In this document: positions 23,611 through 38,600 of the stretch, piece after piece | Numbering within the stretch: position 1 is the first letter of the stretch | How the letters are laid out: each line of letters starts with the position of its first letter | Assembly (NCBI GenBank): GCA_963402885.1 | Contig: OY727095.1 | Location: 24,371,001 to 24,435,000 of the forward strand | Length of the DNA stretch: 64,000 nucleotides | From: Antedon bifida | Lineage: Eukaryota > Echinodermata > Crinoidea > Comatulida > Antedonidae | Reading direction: 5' to 3' | The notes under the pieces: generated by a model | Seen by the model: only the letters and a program-made list of their open reading frames with translations | Told to the model about the DNA's origin: nothing | Databases searched by the model: none | Made by a program: the position numbers and the translations under genes

Positions 23611-26600
23611 GTAAGTATTTATTTTACAGAAAATATGTGGAGCTAGGTATGACATTTTTCTTTAAATTAATTTCATATTTGTTCTGATTTTAAAGTAAAA
23701 GTAATTGTGGAGGAATGTACATAAATAGATTTACTGTAAATTAAATTTATGTAGAGTAAACAACAACAAAATCCAAATAGCTCTATTCTTTTTTTTTGCA
23801 AAGACAGTTTTTCAATTAATTGTTTTTTTTTTTTTTTGAAGTTCATTGTATCATGCCTCAGTTGAGGTCCAAGTTTAGCGATCCCGAAACACAGTAACTA
23901 AGTACTAGTAACTCCAAAGTAACTGAAGTTATTTTTTCGTATCAGTTGTTTTATTCTCGGATAAACTGTGGACACGTACAATATCATTTAGTCTCTACAA
24001 TTAAATTCTTTGACATGACTATATTGATATGTAAACCGATAAAAACATGGTCGGTGCAAGTGCTCTTTAAGTCAAAGTTACCATGTAGTAAATTTTGCGT
24101 AATTACTGTAGTAATGATGTTAAATCACCAATACAAATTTCAACACAGTAAATATCATATTAGTGCATCTTTTTCCATGTTGAAGATTCGCCAAATAGGT
24201 CCAGATCTTAAATAACTCCTTTAGTATTGAGATAAATGCATAAGTTTCTATTAAACATGAATAGAAAGTAGTACTTCTGCATCATTTGCCATTATTTTCA
24301 TGTTTATGGATGTACAGTTTACGAGTTATGCAGAATCTGACATTATCTGAGGTCAAATTTTAAATGGCCTCAAATCTTAAAAGTTGCGAATATTCGATAC
24401 GAAAAAAGTTGCGAATTTCATGCTTCTAACCAAATTTGAAGTATCGACCTTTTTTTTGAGCTAAGGAACCCCACTACCTATTATTAATGGTTTACATGTG
24501 GATTTTATTTTTGCATTTGAACCCAAAGATGTTATCGTAATATTTAATTGTAAGTAGGAGAGGATAATTAATTCCACTTTTTCCATATTGGAAATGTAAA
24601 TTTACAGGAGTAAAACATCTAATTTATATCACATTATTACACCCATTGCATTTCTTGTCGTTTGACTTGCCTATTTTGAACAGATATGCATTTGTTGGGT
24701 AAATGTTGTGTATTATTTTCCATGTCAGGACAATTAATTGAGCCTCATTGGAACAGTCTGATATTCTTTGCTATATTTTTTCCCAGTTGAAATCACAATT
24801 CGCAAAGTACTTTTCCCAATAATTTTGAAAATTCGGTGTTGAATACATATTTGAAAGGATGTTTTCTCCAAAAACTTTTGGAGGACATTTGTCAATGCAG
24901 ATATTACAATAATAGACTAGGGAGAATCAAATATTGTACCCCAAGCTAGCGAGTTTTTCCAATCGATTGGGGGGTTACTATGGATTGAGAAAAGTGTAAT
25001 CAGTGTTTTAGGGTGGTTAGTTTTATCTAAAATTGTCAGCGTTGTAGATGTCGCGAGGCATCAATATCCCGACTTTGATAAGAGCATAGTAATAGTGTTT
25101 TACTGTATTGCAAATTATTTTATTTATTGGTTCTTTTGCATTATGGTTGTGATAGTCATTGTTTTAATCAAATCAACAATCACTTGTGTCTAAAAGGTGG
25201 GGAGTGAGTTGATTTTTTGGTTATTCGCAAGTTGCGGATAACCTTTGTGATTGCCTAAGATCTTTTTTTTTCTTCTTCTTTCTTTCTGTAATTTTTGTGT
25301 CTCACATATTTTGTCATTCACGTTGTGCAGCTAACATTTTCATTACATCTACGATTGCATATCATTACTTGCGCGCAATTTTAAACATAGTATTATAAAC
25401 TTAGGTCTAAAACCAAATAACATTTTAAATTTAAACTTAGCAAATGTGTAATTTATATCATGCGCTAACTTTCTGTTGAAAAAAATGTAATGTTCCACAG
25501 AAAGTTATGCGCACACACGCACACCTAAAAATTGTCAATTCAAAAAATCAATTTCTAATCAACTTTGTATGCATTTCATGTCATTTTAAGCATGTAAAAA
25601 TGTCCATGCACATGCACATTTTTACGCGCAATTGTAACAAATTTTTGTTACTTGTGCATGTAGCTTTTGTTATGATGTAGAAATTGCGCAACATAAGTTA
25701 CCTAAACTTGAAATAAGGACACAAATGCACATCAAACTTTAAAAATCATTCTCAGGATGAACAGTGAGGTGTAAATGCTTAATGTGTACTGCAAAGCCCT
25801 TGCAGACTCCTCCCATACATGCCGACATCTGAAATTAAAAGTATTTAGGTTAACAGCGACCCTCTATCTATTATCAAGAGTTGAGGGGTGCATTGTGTGA
25901 TGTTACAAGCCGTTTCGCACGTTGGCTATGTTATAGGGAATCCCCTTCCATTCGGTAAAAGAAAAATTATGACCGTAGATGGATTACCAATGGACTTTTT
26001 CAAATTCTTGTGTATAAATTTATCATAAATTAGAGATTGAGATTATAAATTTTATCATGGGATTACACTCTCTGTCTGTATACAATAAATATTTTTTTAT
26101 ACACAACAATATTTTATATAACAATCAGTTATTACTATACTTTGCAGATTATTAAGTTCCTCAATGTAAATCTAGTGCACTGAGCTGTGAATGATTAAAT
26201 GCTTGGTTAGTTCAATTGTTTACTTAATAATAGTCGCCTTTTCTTGGACACTTCATAAATATTGTTGTGATCACATACTGTAAAGGAAAGATTATTTACA
26301 CCTTTTGAGTCAAATGATTTGGTATTTTGTACATGTCTACTTATCACAGGGAGCATTTTCGCTAGTGTAGAATTCCAAAAATATAATTTGTTTGCGTTTT
26401 GCGAACGCACTTGTGTCCACAGCTCGTACAAAGCGTAGAAAACTGGGTTTTTGCAATTGATTTTTGTTTTTCATACCACCTGTAGTAGATTTCATTCATT
26501 TTGATGAATTGCAAAATAACGATGCACGTGCACGTTAAACTTTAATAATAGTGTGCTAAAAAATGGGTAAAAACAGAATTTCGTGAATTTATTTGTGGCA

Positions 26601-29600
26601 CACCTATAATTTTCAAAAGACCAGGCCTGCATATGGCCACTCTCATTTTTAAAATAGGATTTTTTCGCTTTAGTACTAGTTAATCCCATTTAATAGAGCG
26701 CATCGCACTTATGCTTACCCCATTTTCTTCTATATTTTAATATGTTCTTTCTCAATCAATTCTCCTTCACATGCTTTACAACCGGCTCAGCTACAGTGTT
26801 TAAGTTCACTTAGGTTGACCCTGGTCTCCCCAATTTCATTTTTTGTTTGTTATGTATATACTGAAATAGACCGAATAAATAATGAAATGAAATATGTATG
26901 AGTCCGCTCTACCGGCCTAATTTTTGAGTTGACAAGTTGGGAAAAATGATAAACTTATTTTGCCTTTTTCTAAGTGAAATTAATAATTTTTTCGGATTTT
27001 TTTTCGGCGAAAGTGAACAACTTTATTATAACTACAAAATGGTCTATTCAAAATGTGATTTGATTGATTTTCATTTTTCATGTTTTGGGGGAACAATACA
27101 ACTTTAACGTTTAAAAAAAAAATATATATAAAATATAAAAGATTATTAACAAAAAATAATAAAAGAATATTAAAAAAAATAATGATGATGAAAAAAAGGA
27201 TCCTCAGCAGGAATTGAACCAGGGACCTCAACTGTGTAAGGCTGAATAACCATTATTACACCAAGGTTGCAGTGAAATTAGCCTATCACACAGCATTCGA
27301 CACAAAAATAAAAAAATAAACATTTTCGAGAGAAATCTAATGTTGGAGAATTTTACGGTAAGCGGAGGTATGCACTCTCGGAGTGTCGTTCTAGTTGCTA
27401 ATAACTTTCCAAATTAAAATATTCTCTGACACCATAATAACTTATTTCTTTTTATGGCCATGACTTTACTATTGTACTGTTACTGTATAATTTGTTTTAA
27501 TTTCAGAAGTTTGGCAAATATCTTAGCAGAAATGCATAAACAGCAGCGTAGCAGTGGAAGAAGGTACAATGGCCAGGGAGGACGGCAACAGAATACCGGA
27601 AATATTCCATCGCTGTTGAACCTTAACCTTAATGCCAAGACTAGCATGAGCCAGACCACCTTAAAAAACCAATCCAACCACTATATGATGAATCAAAGTA
27701 GCTTGTTAAGTTCACCCTCCAGCAATCTGAGAGGTAGTCTAGGTAGCAGTCTAGGATTAGGAGGAAACTATGGGAGAAACACTGGAGGTGGAGACTTTGG
27801 TGGGAGCAGCTTTAGTAACAGTCTGGGAGGAGGAAACATTGGCAGAAGTAGTGATAGCATGTATAGTAGTGGCAATATGTGGCAGTCGGATATTAGAAGT
27901 CATCAGTTTATGGGATCATCTCTACTCGGAAATCCTCCCATAATGTCTGGTGGTAACTATACTCGTGGCAGAGATATTACAGAAGATGACTTTGCTGCAA
28001 AGGTACGTCTTCAGCAGGCAATGCTTGCTCAAGAGAGTGGAAGTGGAGGAAGAGGAACACAGACAGAACTCAATGATAGGCACCAGCAAAGAAGAAGAGG
28101 AAGCCGCAAAAGGACAAGTGATGAAATGTACGATCCAACAAGACCTACAGATGACTTTGATGATTCCGAGCCAAATTGGAAAAGAGGTGCAAGGGTATGT
28201 GACATTTGACTCTCATTTCTGGCTATATTCAAAACATATTTTCAACCTTATTACAACATTTCCTATAAATTTGTTGTCAAACTGCTGGGTGTCCCCTAAT
28301 AATAGAAGCTCTACTGTCACTTTCAGAGAGGGAATTTACTTTTTTGATATTCCATTACTCCCACAAACCCTGAACGCCCCTCCACAAGGGGCGGTAGAAA
28401 TGTAGGATTAGACAGTGTTCTCCCCAGGATTCACATCAAGCGTCACGCTTCCGCCCCCCCGGGGGTTGGATTTCGATACTAAGTTTGTGGCTGTGGCGAA
28501 GCGGTTTTTGGTAATTGATACCCTAGATGGCCGGAAATGGTACTCTCGCACGTAAAATTCATGCTGAATGACACCTAGTTTGGTCGGAAACGACACTTCA
28601 CACTAGCAAACAGCACGATCGTAGCCTACTTTTTCCACGGGTAAACATACGCGATACGATATTTTTTTGCGTTCATTACGAATGTAAGGGGGAAGTCCCC
28701 AATGAAATAAAACAGCAAAACGATCGTAGCCTACTTTCCCACCGGTAAACATATGCGATAAAAAACATTTTTTTGCGTTCATTACGAACGTCAGGGGGAA
28801 GTCCCCAATGAAAAAAAAATATATATTGGCCGGAAACAAGTGAGAGGTTTGCGGTAAAACAGAGAGTATCGCGTTTCATGCCATGTAACCAAAAAAATTA
28901 TTATGTATTAATTATGGTCTTTTGTCGGCAGTCTTTTTGAGCGACCGACTGAACGTTCTGATACTATATTTAGAATGAATTTTGTACAATCTTTTTTGTC
29001 GGCATTGTTTCTGGATGACTTGACGCTATATTATTTTTATTAGTTGGCCTAGTTCATTGTGTTGGATCGTGTCTGTACGTTTACATCGTGGAAAATTTAT
29101 ATTCGCCGTTGAGTAGGTAAACACGCACGAAGGAAACACGTTTAAAAAATATTATATTACAGTATATATTTTTTAGTAATGTACAACTTGGTCCTCCGCC
29201 AGTCAAAATTAACACATTAATTTCCACACCTTGTTACTTTACTAAGAACATCGTAGGGTTGTTGTTACGAAGCCAAACAATGTAACCTACGAAGCCAACA
29301 ACGTAGCCTACGTTGTTGGCAGTATTTGTATGTTGTCGGCCTTCCGTAGTAGAGAGACTGATTAAATTGTTGAAATAGGGAAATCATACCTGACCCCAAT
29401 GAAAAAAAAATAGGCCTATTCATCAGTAGGACAACTCTAATTGGCCGGAAACAACACTTCATAGCGCGCTAGCAAACAGCAAAACGATCGTAGTCTACTT
29501 TTTCCGCAGGTAAACATACGCGATAAGAAACATTTTTGCGTTCATTATGAACGTCAGGGGGGAAGTCCCCAATGAAAAAAAAATAGGCCTACTCATCAAT

Positions 29601-32600
29601 ATGACAACTCTAGTTGGCCGGAAACGACACTTAGCGCGCTAGCAAACAGCAAAACGATCGTAGCCTACTTTTTCCCCCGGTAGCCCTAAACATACGCGAT
29701 AAGAAACATTTTTTGGGTTCAATACGAACGTCAGGAGGAAGTCCCCAATGACAAAAAATAGGCCTACTCGTCAGTATGACAAATCTAGTTGGCCGGAAAT
29801 GACACTTATCGCACTAGCAAACTGCAGAACGATCGTACTGTAGCCTACTTTTTCCGCCGGTAAACATACCCGATAAAGCGGAAGTTCCCGATGACAAAAA
29901 ATAGGCCTACTCGTCAGTAGGACACCTCTAGTAGGCCGGAAAGAACACTTCATTGCGCGCTAGCAAACAGCAGAACGATTGTAGCCTTCTTGATTGGAAT
30001 GCAAATGTATTATATGATCGATGCAGCTATCAAATGAATTGCGCCTATTTTTAATTTTAATTTTTTTAATTAAATTCCACCGATCCATAGAGAGTCAATT
30101 AATTCAGTGTGGTATTGAAAATATCATTATTATATTTACTTGTTAATACACATAACATTTTTACAAGAAAAACAATACAATCATTATTTTAACTGAAAAC
30201 TTTATTTACAACATACAAGTTGCCGCATTAAATGGACGATTCAGACAACAGCCAATTAAAACTGGAGATCGAAAGAGAGACATGGCAGCAACAAAACAAA
30301 TGTTTACATCTCTCGGTGGCAGCCGATGAAAGCGCGTCTCAGTAGTCGTTATAACACTTGTTGCGCAGTCTTTTTTTTCTAGCTTGCATCGTCATATAGT
30401 GGTCAGTCACGTGTCTCATATACATTAGGCACTTTATACATGCCTCAGCTCTAGAAAGTACATGTTATTAGTCTATTTTTAGAAAAGTTGTGGTTGATAT
30501 TTTTAAGCGTCACGGCTGACCGTAAAGCGTCACGGTAGAGATCCCAAGCGTCACGGTACCGTGACGCTTCAAGGGCCTGGGGAGAACACTGTTAGACTTA
30601 TTACCTCCCAATACATTTCATGTTAAAACCAATATCACAACTCCCATTTCTCCATGGGGGTGATTCAACTATAAAACCTTTCCAGTACAATTGTGGTCAT
30701 TTGGATACCACATGTGTATTGATGTGTACAATAGCAAAAATTTGCAGACAAACGAGTAGGAGGAGTTTGTATAACCAGATGTAAACATGAGTGTGTTCAT
30801 GTCATCCACTGGTTATATTTTAATATGTTTGAAAACATGCAATACGCTTTTGAAGATAAATATTTTTGTATTATAGGATAACCAAAATATCTCAGCTACT
30901 GGACCATGGCGTTGTAATGTTTGTAATGTTGTCAGTAGTAATCTACAGGTATTTTTATGTATTTATTTTTGTGCACCATTTGAAAAATACCCCGATTACA
31001 GGATATTTCTGATAATAGGCTTATTCAAGCCTCTTAAATCAGCTCCCGGTAATTTATAGGTTGTTTCAATTGATTTCTGAGCACATAAAAATTCTGCCCA
31101 GAATGCAATTATTTTGGGTTTACGCCGCTGGTTATATTCATAAAGGATCTATTCTTACAGTACAGAAAGAAATTACTGCTTCGTATCTATGCGTAATCTT
31201 TCGTAGCCTACGCATAGGTAGATCGTAGGTCATTGTTCTCTAAACGTAGCTTACGTACGAAGTATTGTTCATAGCAGCCTACGATGTATTGTTTATGAAA
31301 TGATAATTATCTATGCGTCGATCGTAGGGTGGTTCGTAGGGTTAGAAAACACAAATGTCATCGCCTTTAGAAGCATAGACAATGCAAACAAACAATGTAT
31401 TGTTCGCTAATTAAAATCCTAGTCAATTTTTGTAGCCGCCCTATGCATCGGTTATCCGAATTTGGCAGGACATCCGCCGACGAGACGACATCGGGCCCGT
31501 GGCCCTCAGCTCACGCAGAGAGAGTTTCGGCGGCCTAATCTATATGAATGATTTAATCCTACCTTGGGTTAGAGAATTATAAAAACACCTAGGCTAGGAC
31601 ACCAACAAAATATATGTAAAATAAATATATATTCCATGTTAAGATTTAACATCGGCCTTTTAAATGATTATTATGACATGTGTAAAGAAAAAGGCCCTAC
31701 CAGAATTTAGAGGGGAAAAACATGCGAGTCGTGGGATTTTAGGAACAGTTTTCATGTCATGTGACACAAAATCCAGACACACGATCTTCTTAATTACTGT
31801 TTTGTACAGTAGCCACCCTTCGTATCGAGTAAAAAAACAAGTGAGAGGTTTGCGGTAAAACAGAGAGTATCGCGTTTCATGCCATGTAACCAAAAAAATT
31901 ATTATGTATTAATTATGGTCTTTTGTCGGCAGTCTTTTTGAGCGACCGACTGAACGTTCTGATACTATATTTAGAATGAATTTTGTACAATCTTTTTTGT
32001 CGGCATTGTTTCTGGATGACTTGACGCTATATTATTTTTATTAGTTGGCCTAGTTCATTGTGTTGGATCGTGTCTGTACGTTTACATCGTGGAAAATTTA
32101 TATTCGCCGTTGAGTAGGTAAACACGCACGAAGGAAACACGTTTAAAAAATATTATATTACAGTATATATTTTTTAGTAATGTACAACTTGGTCCTCCGC
32201 CAGTCAAAATTAACACATTAATTTCCACACCTTGTTACTTTACTAAGAACATCGTAGGGTTGTTGTTACGAAGCCAAACAATGTAACCTACGAAGCCAAC
32301 AACGTAGCCTACGTTGTTGGCAGTATTTGTATGTTGTCGGCCTTCCGTAGTAGAGAGACTGATTAAATTGTTGAAATAGGGAAATCATACCTGACTTCAG
32401 TTTGAAACAACTTGCACAAGCAGACGATCTTGAGTGCGACCTATTCTAATTCTTTAGTCGCAACCAGAAAAATGAGGACGCAAATGCAACCAAATACCCC
32501 TACGTGTTTCATTTTGATGACGTCATCATGTTAAAAATTGGAATAAAAGGCGGGTCCCGTTATTTTCACCTATTCTGCACTGTATGTAGTATGTATACAA

Positions 32601-35600
32601 TATATAGTGTATACTGTATATACTTAAACACAGAATAACGTGACCTACTTAATTTCGTATATACAGTACATTTCAATCTGTTATAGTTCCTCAGAATGAA
32701 AGTGACCTGCATGATTAAAACTTATTATGGAAGCTGTTGAATTGTATGAATTCCTATAAAAATGTTGTCTATCTGATGTCATGACGTCGTCATATGGCCA
32801 GTTGAATTCAAAAGGATTTCAGAGGATTAAAATTAGCTCCTTGTCAAGTAGGCCAGGGTCCCCTTTTATTATACACACTGTATAATGTAGCCTACAAAGT
32901 TACGTGCGAAGATAAGATTTACATTCTTACAATGTTCAAATCGGCACTCTCTATAGGATTATTATGGTTCCTGTACAAAAGCCATTACAACGCCGGCCTT
33001 GGTAAATTCACCTAATAATAATTGTTAGAAATTGCACTCATAATCAATATTACAGCAAATACATATAAAACATTGCATTGAAAAGAAGGGGACCATCCCC
33101 CTAAAAAATATATGTGGGGGTTAGAAAAGCTAAGTCTGTATGATCAGTGAATAATCAGAACAATGTATTTATTGTTTAAATGGACTTTATAACAGATGGA
33201 CATGGAATGTTTAGGCAATTGATTAGAACATCAACCAGCTTGATGATAGGCAGACTGAGAAGAATGAAATAGGGTTTAACATGTTGTTCAGGGCTTCTTA
33301 AGTTGGTGGTATGTTTTCATATGATTGCTGATTTTTGGAGAAAAGATTAAATCTAGCGTCAAACATTTGAAATGATCCCCCTCAAAATTCTGATGTGTTC
33401 AAGACTGAGAAAGGGCAACATGATGGATGGACTTAGACCAGATTGAATATTTCATATGTTGTGTATACAACAAAGTTGATGATTTAACCTTTTTCACCAA
33501 AAAGCAACATACCAATACCGGAGGGCTGGTTTATAATCTGATCCCAGTATAAGGCCCAACAACAACTATTGTGTTGGCCACGCCCGACCAACCCTAAACT
33601 GACGAAAATGAAGGTCAGCATTTTTAAAAATTTTTTGTGACCGACATAGTGAGCTGTAGAGTTGCGTAAGCTCTTTTGTTTAAACTTTTTATTTATTTAG
33701 CGATAATCCAATGTAAATGAATATAATAAAATAATATGTAAACTCGCGTAATGTAGCTTATAACCCGGAAATACCAATAGGTATTTTTATGACGCACTGT
33801 AACATGTTGGGGAGCGCTATTTTAGGCGCTCCTTTGATCGTTTTCAGGAGCGCCAAGGAGCGTCAGCGCCATGGCGCTCCTTTAAAATCAAGGTCTGGAT
33901 TTCCCTCTTATTTCTTTTACATGTTAACACTAATACTACTGTCAATGCGATATTATACAGATATTGACTGCTTAGAGGTTAAATATAAGATTTGACAGCC
34001 CCGAGGGAATGATATTTTGTTTGAGGGAATATATATTTACCGAAGCGCTAGCTGAGGGAAATATATTTCTCGAGAACATAATATCATTCCCAAGGGGTTG
34101 TCAAATCTTATATTTTACCAATATAAAAGGCGATATCTGTTATATTACATAGCCAACAACAAGTTGAATATCTACTGCTGGGTCTGCTGTAGCTAGGCCT
34201 CCTTTGTAATAAGCCTGCCAAGTTAGGTGTTACTAATTAATGATTCCTTGGCAATAATATATTCACTTAGGCCTAGGCCCTAGGTCGTTTAAATTAACAG
34301 AAGAATTTCCATCAATAAGCCTACATTAATAATAATAATATTATTATCAGGTAGGCCGAATAAATAATAATTCGTTTTCTTCGATTGAGGTGCTGAATCA
34401 CCGGATCTTCAGCACGCCGCGCGGAACCAGGTTACTACCGTATTAACCAATCACAAACGGTCTTTCATCACATCTAGGGAGGGCTAATAACAAATGAGGG
34501 CACTATGTATGCATAGTTTAAATAGTTTAGTTAATTAATTTCTTCACGTAAGTTGTGATGGTGTGACAAATCATCGCGAGTTCAAGTCCAAGTAGATGAC
34601 TTTTGTTTATTTATCGCAAGTGTTGCCACATGAAAATTCAATATCATCGTACTCGAGAATTTGCTGGATTTTATATGTTTAATGACAGGGACACGATAAT
34701 TAAAAAATTACTCAGTCAATATATACGATTTACGATCCTCGCGTGTGATGCAGTTTCAACCAATCACGTTCACGTATTTACATAGGCTATGTAATATAAT
34801 ATACTGGAAAGTGAGCCTCACTCAAAATGATGAAATTCCTCAGCAATCAAGAAGCATGGCACTGGATTGATCGCTAAAATAATGTTCGAATTAGAATAAA
34901 AAAGCTTGCGACATTTCATAGTTAATTTTTTATTAAATGTCTGTAAAGTAATTCTATGTGTGTAGTAAACAGCAAAAATACCATTGCCTCGCACCTTGTG
35001 TGTGTGTGTGTGTGTGTGTGTGGAGATTCCTCACTGCATGATCCGGCCAGCGACGTTTGTTGTTGTAGAAACTTTATTCAGTTGCTTAACGTTCATCGTG
35101 GAGGCGAAATACATTCGCCAGTTTGGTTCGCTAAATTGTAGAAGACGACAAGAAACTCAAATCGCGAAAATAAAAGGTCGCGAAATAGTTGGAAATGTAA
35201 ATTCGTGAACATTTAAGGGACGCAAACATTTTGGGCTTTACAGTAGTTCAGTGGTACAATTGAGGAATTCCCCTTTAGGATGAGGATTTAAATCACCTAT
35301 TAGTTGGTTCTACGCCGATAGTTTACTATAGAACTTTTACAATGAACATAAAAGGTCACTAGAACATTTCATTTATTAACTATGCATTGGCATGTGGATT
35401 GACAATCACCACCAATCCACACTATCATCGATGAGCTTGTAAATAAGAAACAAAGCTATCACACTGAGAATATGTAATACGTAGTTCCTTTTTGTTATTG
35501 ATTGGTGAAAAACTAAAAAAAGTAGACTACGATCGTTTTGCCAATAGCTTGCTATAGGAGTGTCATTCCCGGCCAACTAGAGGTGTAATTTATCATGAAT

Positions 35601-38600
35601 TTTACGTGCGAGAGAACCATTTCCAGCCATCTAGGGTTGGCATCTATTATATTAATGCTACTAAATTTGTTGCATAATCTCCTCCGAAACCACTAAATGA
35701 ATGAACACTAGGCTATCAATTTTAAGGATAAACACTAAAAAAAGGCAAAAAATTACAGTAATTTTATGTCTCAGCAGCCATGTTTCGAGAGTTGTTACGT
35801 CACATATCAACTATGCAACCTCCTCTGTTGTCTACCACAATGACCCGAAGTGTTTAGTATCGGCAGCTGGCCAACCGTATTGACTGATCTCATTGTTCGA
35901 GTTTTAATTAATTACACGTATTCCTTGAACATAATGTATTTCGTAAATCACTGCTATCTCAGTGAGTAAAACGCCCTGGCCATTGATATCAATGCCCAGT
36001 ACAGTAAAGTTCGAATCAGCGAAATGTGTAAATAATAACAACTAAGTATCACAACTTAAAGCAACAAATCAAAACTAGACCACAATTATAAAATAAAAAT
36101 AAACACACACAAACAAAATGAATCCAAGTGGTTTGATACTTTGTTGAATATGAAAACAACTTACCACCACAATTACAGAAAACAATAACAATTAACAGTG
36201 TCAACCTGTTAGTGGCGGTTTCATCGCTGTTGGTTGTCAACTGAATAAATAAACAATTTGTCGTTTCGTTTGTATGGTTTTTTCATTCAATTTATGTCTT
36301 TTTATATTATCTATAGCTAAATGTGACCCATTGCATACACATCACTTTTTCTGAGCATAATTAAAAACAAAGCTCTCACAAAAACCAAAAAATCAAATAA
36401 TACACCACGAAAAACACTCAAAATATATAGTTTGGTATTTTATACTATTGTTAGGGGCCGTGTCAAAATTACATTACTTTGTGTAATGGGCTCTTTGGTA
36501 AAAACTGATGAGAATTAATTATCTGCTTTTCAGTTGTTGTAGGTCTTCTTTTTCATACTCACTAATAGATCTCGAATTTTTTTTGTCTCCTGCCTCATAT
36601 CTATATTTTTAGCAAAGTTCTGTAAGTTAGCTTCACATTTATCTAAGTAATTTTCAACATAGAATGAATGCTCTTTCCACGTGGTGCATCTTGTTCAATT
36701 GAATCTATCAAATTCTTATAATTGAATCTAACAAATTCTTTGAATAAACGTCGCACACCTTCCAAACCCTCCCGAACAATAAATGTCCGGGGTGTTTATT
36801 TTGAATAAATAGGAATTAATATTGTTTATTTTTAAATTGTTGTATTCTCATTTCTAGGATTATAAATTCCACATGGATAGTCAGAGCCATAGAAACGCCA
36901 TTAATCAAATCAAGATGGTTGCCAACTTCCAAACCGATCAAGCAAAAGCTCGTATCCAGGCTCAACAACATCTACGCATGATTGAGGGAAAGTATGTTAA
37001 TTTTTATATTAAACAATACCATATCGGCAATTGCCAAACCATTTTTTGACTGGCTCCCAGGACAGAATCTTTTTTAGTATACTTAATGAACATGTTAATA
37101 TCAACAAAAGTATTTTCGGATTTAATTGAAATATTATTAGTATTTTGTCCACAGTCTAAGTTTCAATGACTGTATAGAAAGTCAAATTTGTACCAAGCTA
37201 GTTAAAATTATAAATAAAAATAATTTATATAATGGTACAGTCTATTTCAGTGATGTTACTAACACAGTGTTACTGTAACACATAACTTTTTTAAATTGAT
37301 GACTTGTTATTTAAGGTCAGCACATTTTTTTTAATCCAATTATTATTTTTTCATAACATTTTCAATTATTACAATCTTCTTAGAGTAAATTAAATACAAA
37401 TTAATAGTTGAGGACTAGCTACTTACCAAAATATAGTTGCCAGAGTTCACATCTTGACTTGTTAAAAATAACAGGATTTTTTTCTTTGTCAAAACAGCAC
37501 CATCACTCATACAAATTATTTGGAAAATAGGCCTACTGTATGATTTTGTATTCTATCTAATTGGTTTAAATTAATGTAATTTTTTTTTGGTATGCCATTT
37601 TAAGTAGTATTGGTTAAATAATTATGTTTGTAAGTAAATAATAGGTTTTATTTACGTATTAAATGTTTAATATAAATCAAACACAGGCACGGAATAAATT
37701 CTAAATTGCCCGGTGATGTACTGAAAATTAATTACTTATTTTACAACAATAAAGATGAGAAAATCTGTGAGAATGAGAAAAATTTACCAACCAACATTCA
37801 AACCCGAAACCTTCTGCTTGATATGCAGATGCCCTACCATTAGACCACTGGGGCTTTCATGGTATTGTTCAAACTTGATAGCAACTCTTTAAATAGCCAT
37901 GGTACGGCCGAACAGCACTAGTTCTCAATTTTACACACGGGCAGCAGCGATTAAATTGACACACCCTCATCTTTCAGTATATTTATTCACAAAGTGGGAT
38001 ATCCCAAGATATACTTTTACAAAATAAATAAACTAATGTAAATGTGCATTTACCAGGAGTAAAGGAGGCACCATTGGCAGTAAGAATAGGGCAGTTAGTA
38101 AATTTAGCAGTGAAACAGCTAGAGATAGAAGCAACACAGCTGCAACTCGTGGTGATCGTCATTTCTGTCGGGAATGCCAGATATTTTTTAATGGATCAAC
38201 AATCAATCATCGTGAAACATCCAGCCATCAGGTATTTCATTCTAAAGTTAAAATTATTGTTGTTTATTTTAATCAAGATGTAATTATGTTTAATATAATT
38301 ATATTTAATTATTTTTTCATAATTAGGGAGCATTTATTTGGTTATACATGTTACCATATTACATACAAAAAATAAACAACAAAAATATTTCCCCCTAAAA
38401 ACAACAATAAATGCCCTTTGATGTTTTTTCGAATTAATATGGTCGCACCAAAGACCATAGTGAATTTTAAAAACATTAATGGAAAAAGATTTGAAATGAT
38501 CTTTAAAAACATTAATGGAAAAAGATTTGAAATTATCCTCTATGGTGTGACACACATTTAGGTAATTATAATGTACTTAATTACCCTGCTGATCTATATT

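Larger units (their letters stand above)
28413..30591. mobile_element. CAGTG-ended DNA transposon in ciz1 intron 2 (non-autonomous)
   Basis: The ends are CAGTGTTCTCCCCAGG and its exact reverse complement CCTGGGGAGAACACTG, flanked on both sides by TTAGA (28408-28412; 30592-30596). Subterminal aagcgtcacg words are present at both ends, and at the right they form ggtaccgtgacgctt palindromes. No transposase frame exists; the interior is filled with about six ~150-base units (next feature) and one copy of the 561-bp duplication. The terminus style fits hAT, but the apparent 5-base duplication is short for that superfamily. Confidence 0.8.

Noticed and set aside
28603..29953. Several minus-strand frames of 60-78 codons
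   Set aside because: They are frames across the ~150-base repeat units of the CAGTG element and share the same repeated phrases.
29395..31834. LTR retrotransposon interpretation of the 561-bp direct repeats
   Set aside because: The interior holds a ciz1 exon and half of another element, with no gag, pol, primer-binding site or polypurine tract, and the repeats do not start with TG and end with CA.
37785..37862. Functional tRNA gene
   Set aside because: A and B boxes and an anticodon-like stem exist, but the acceptor stem does not pair.
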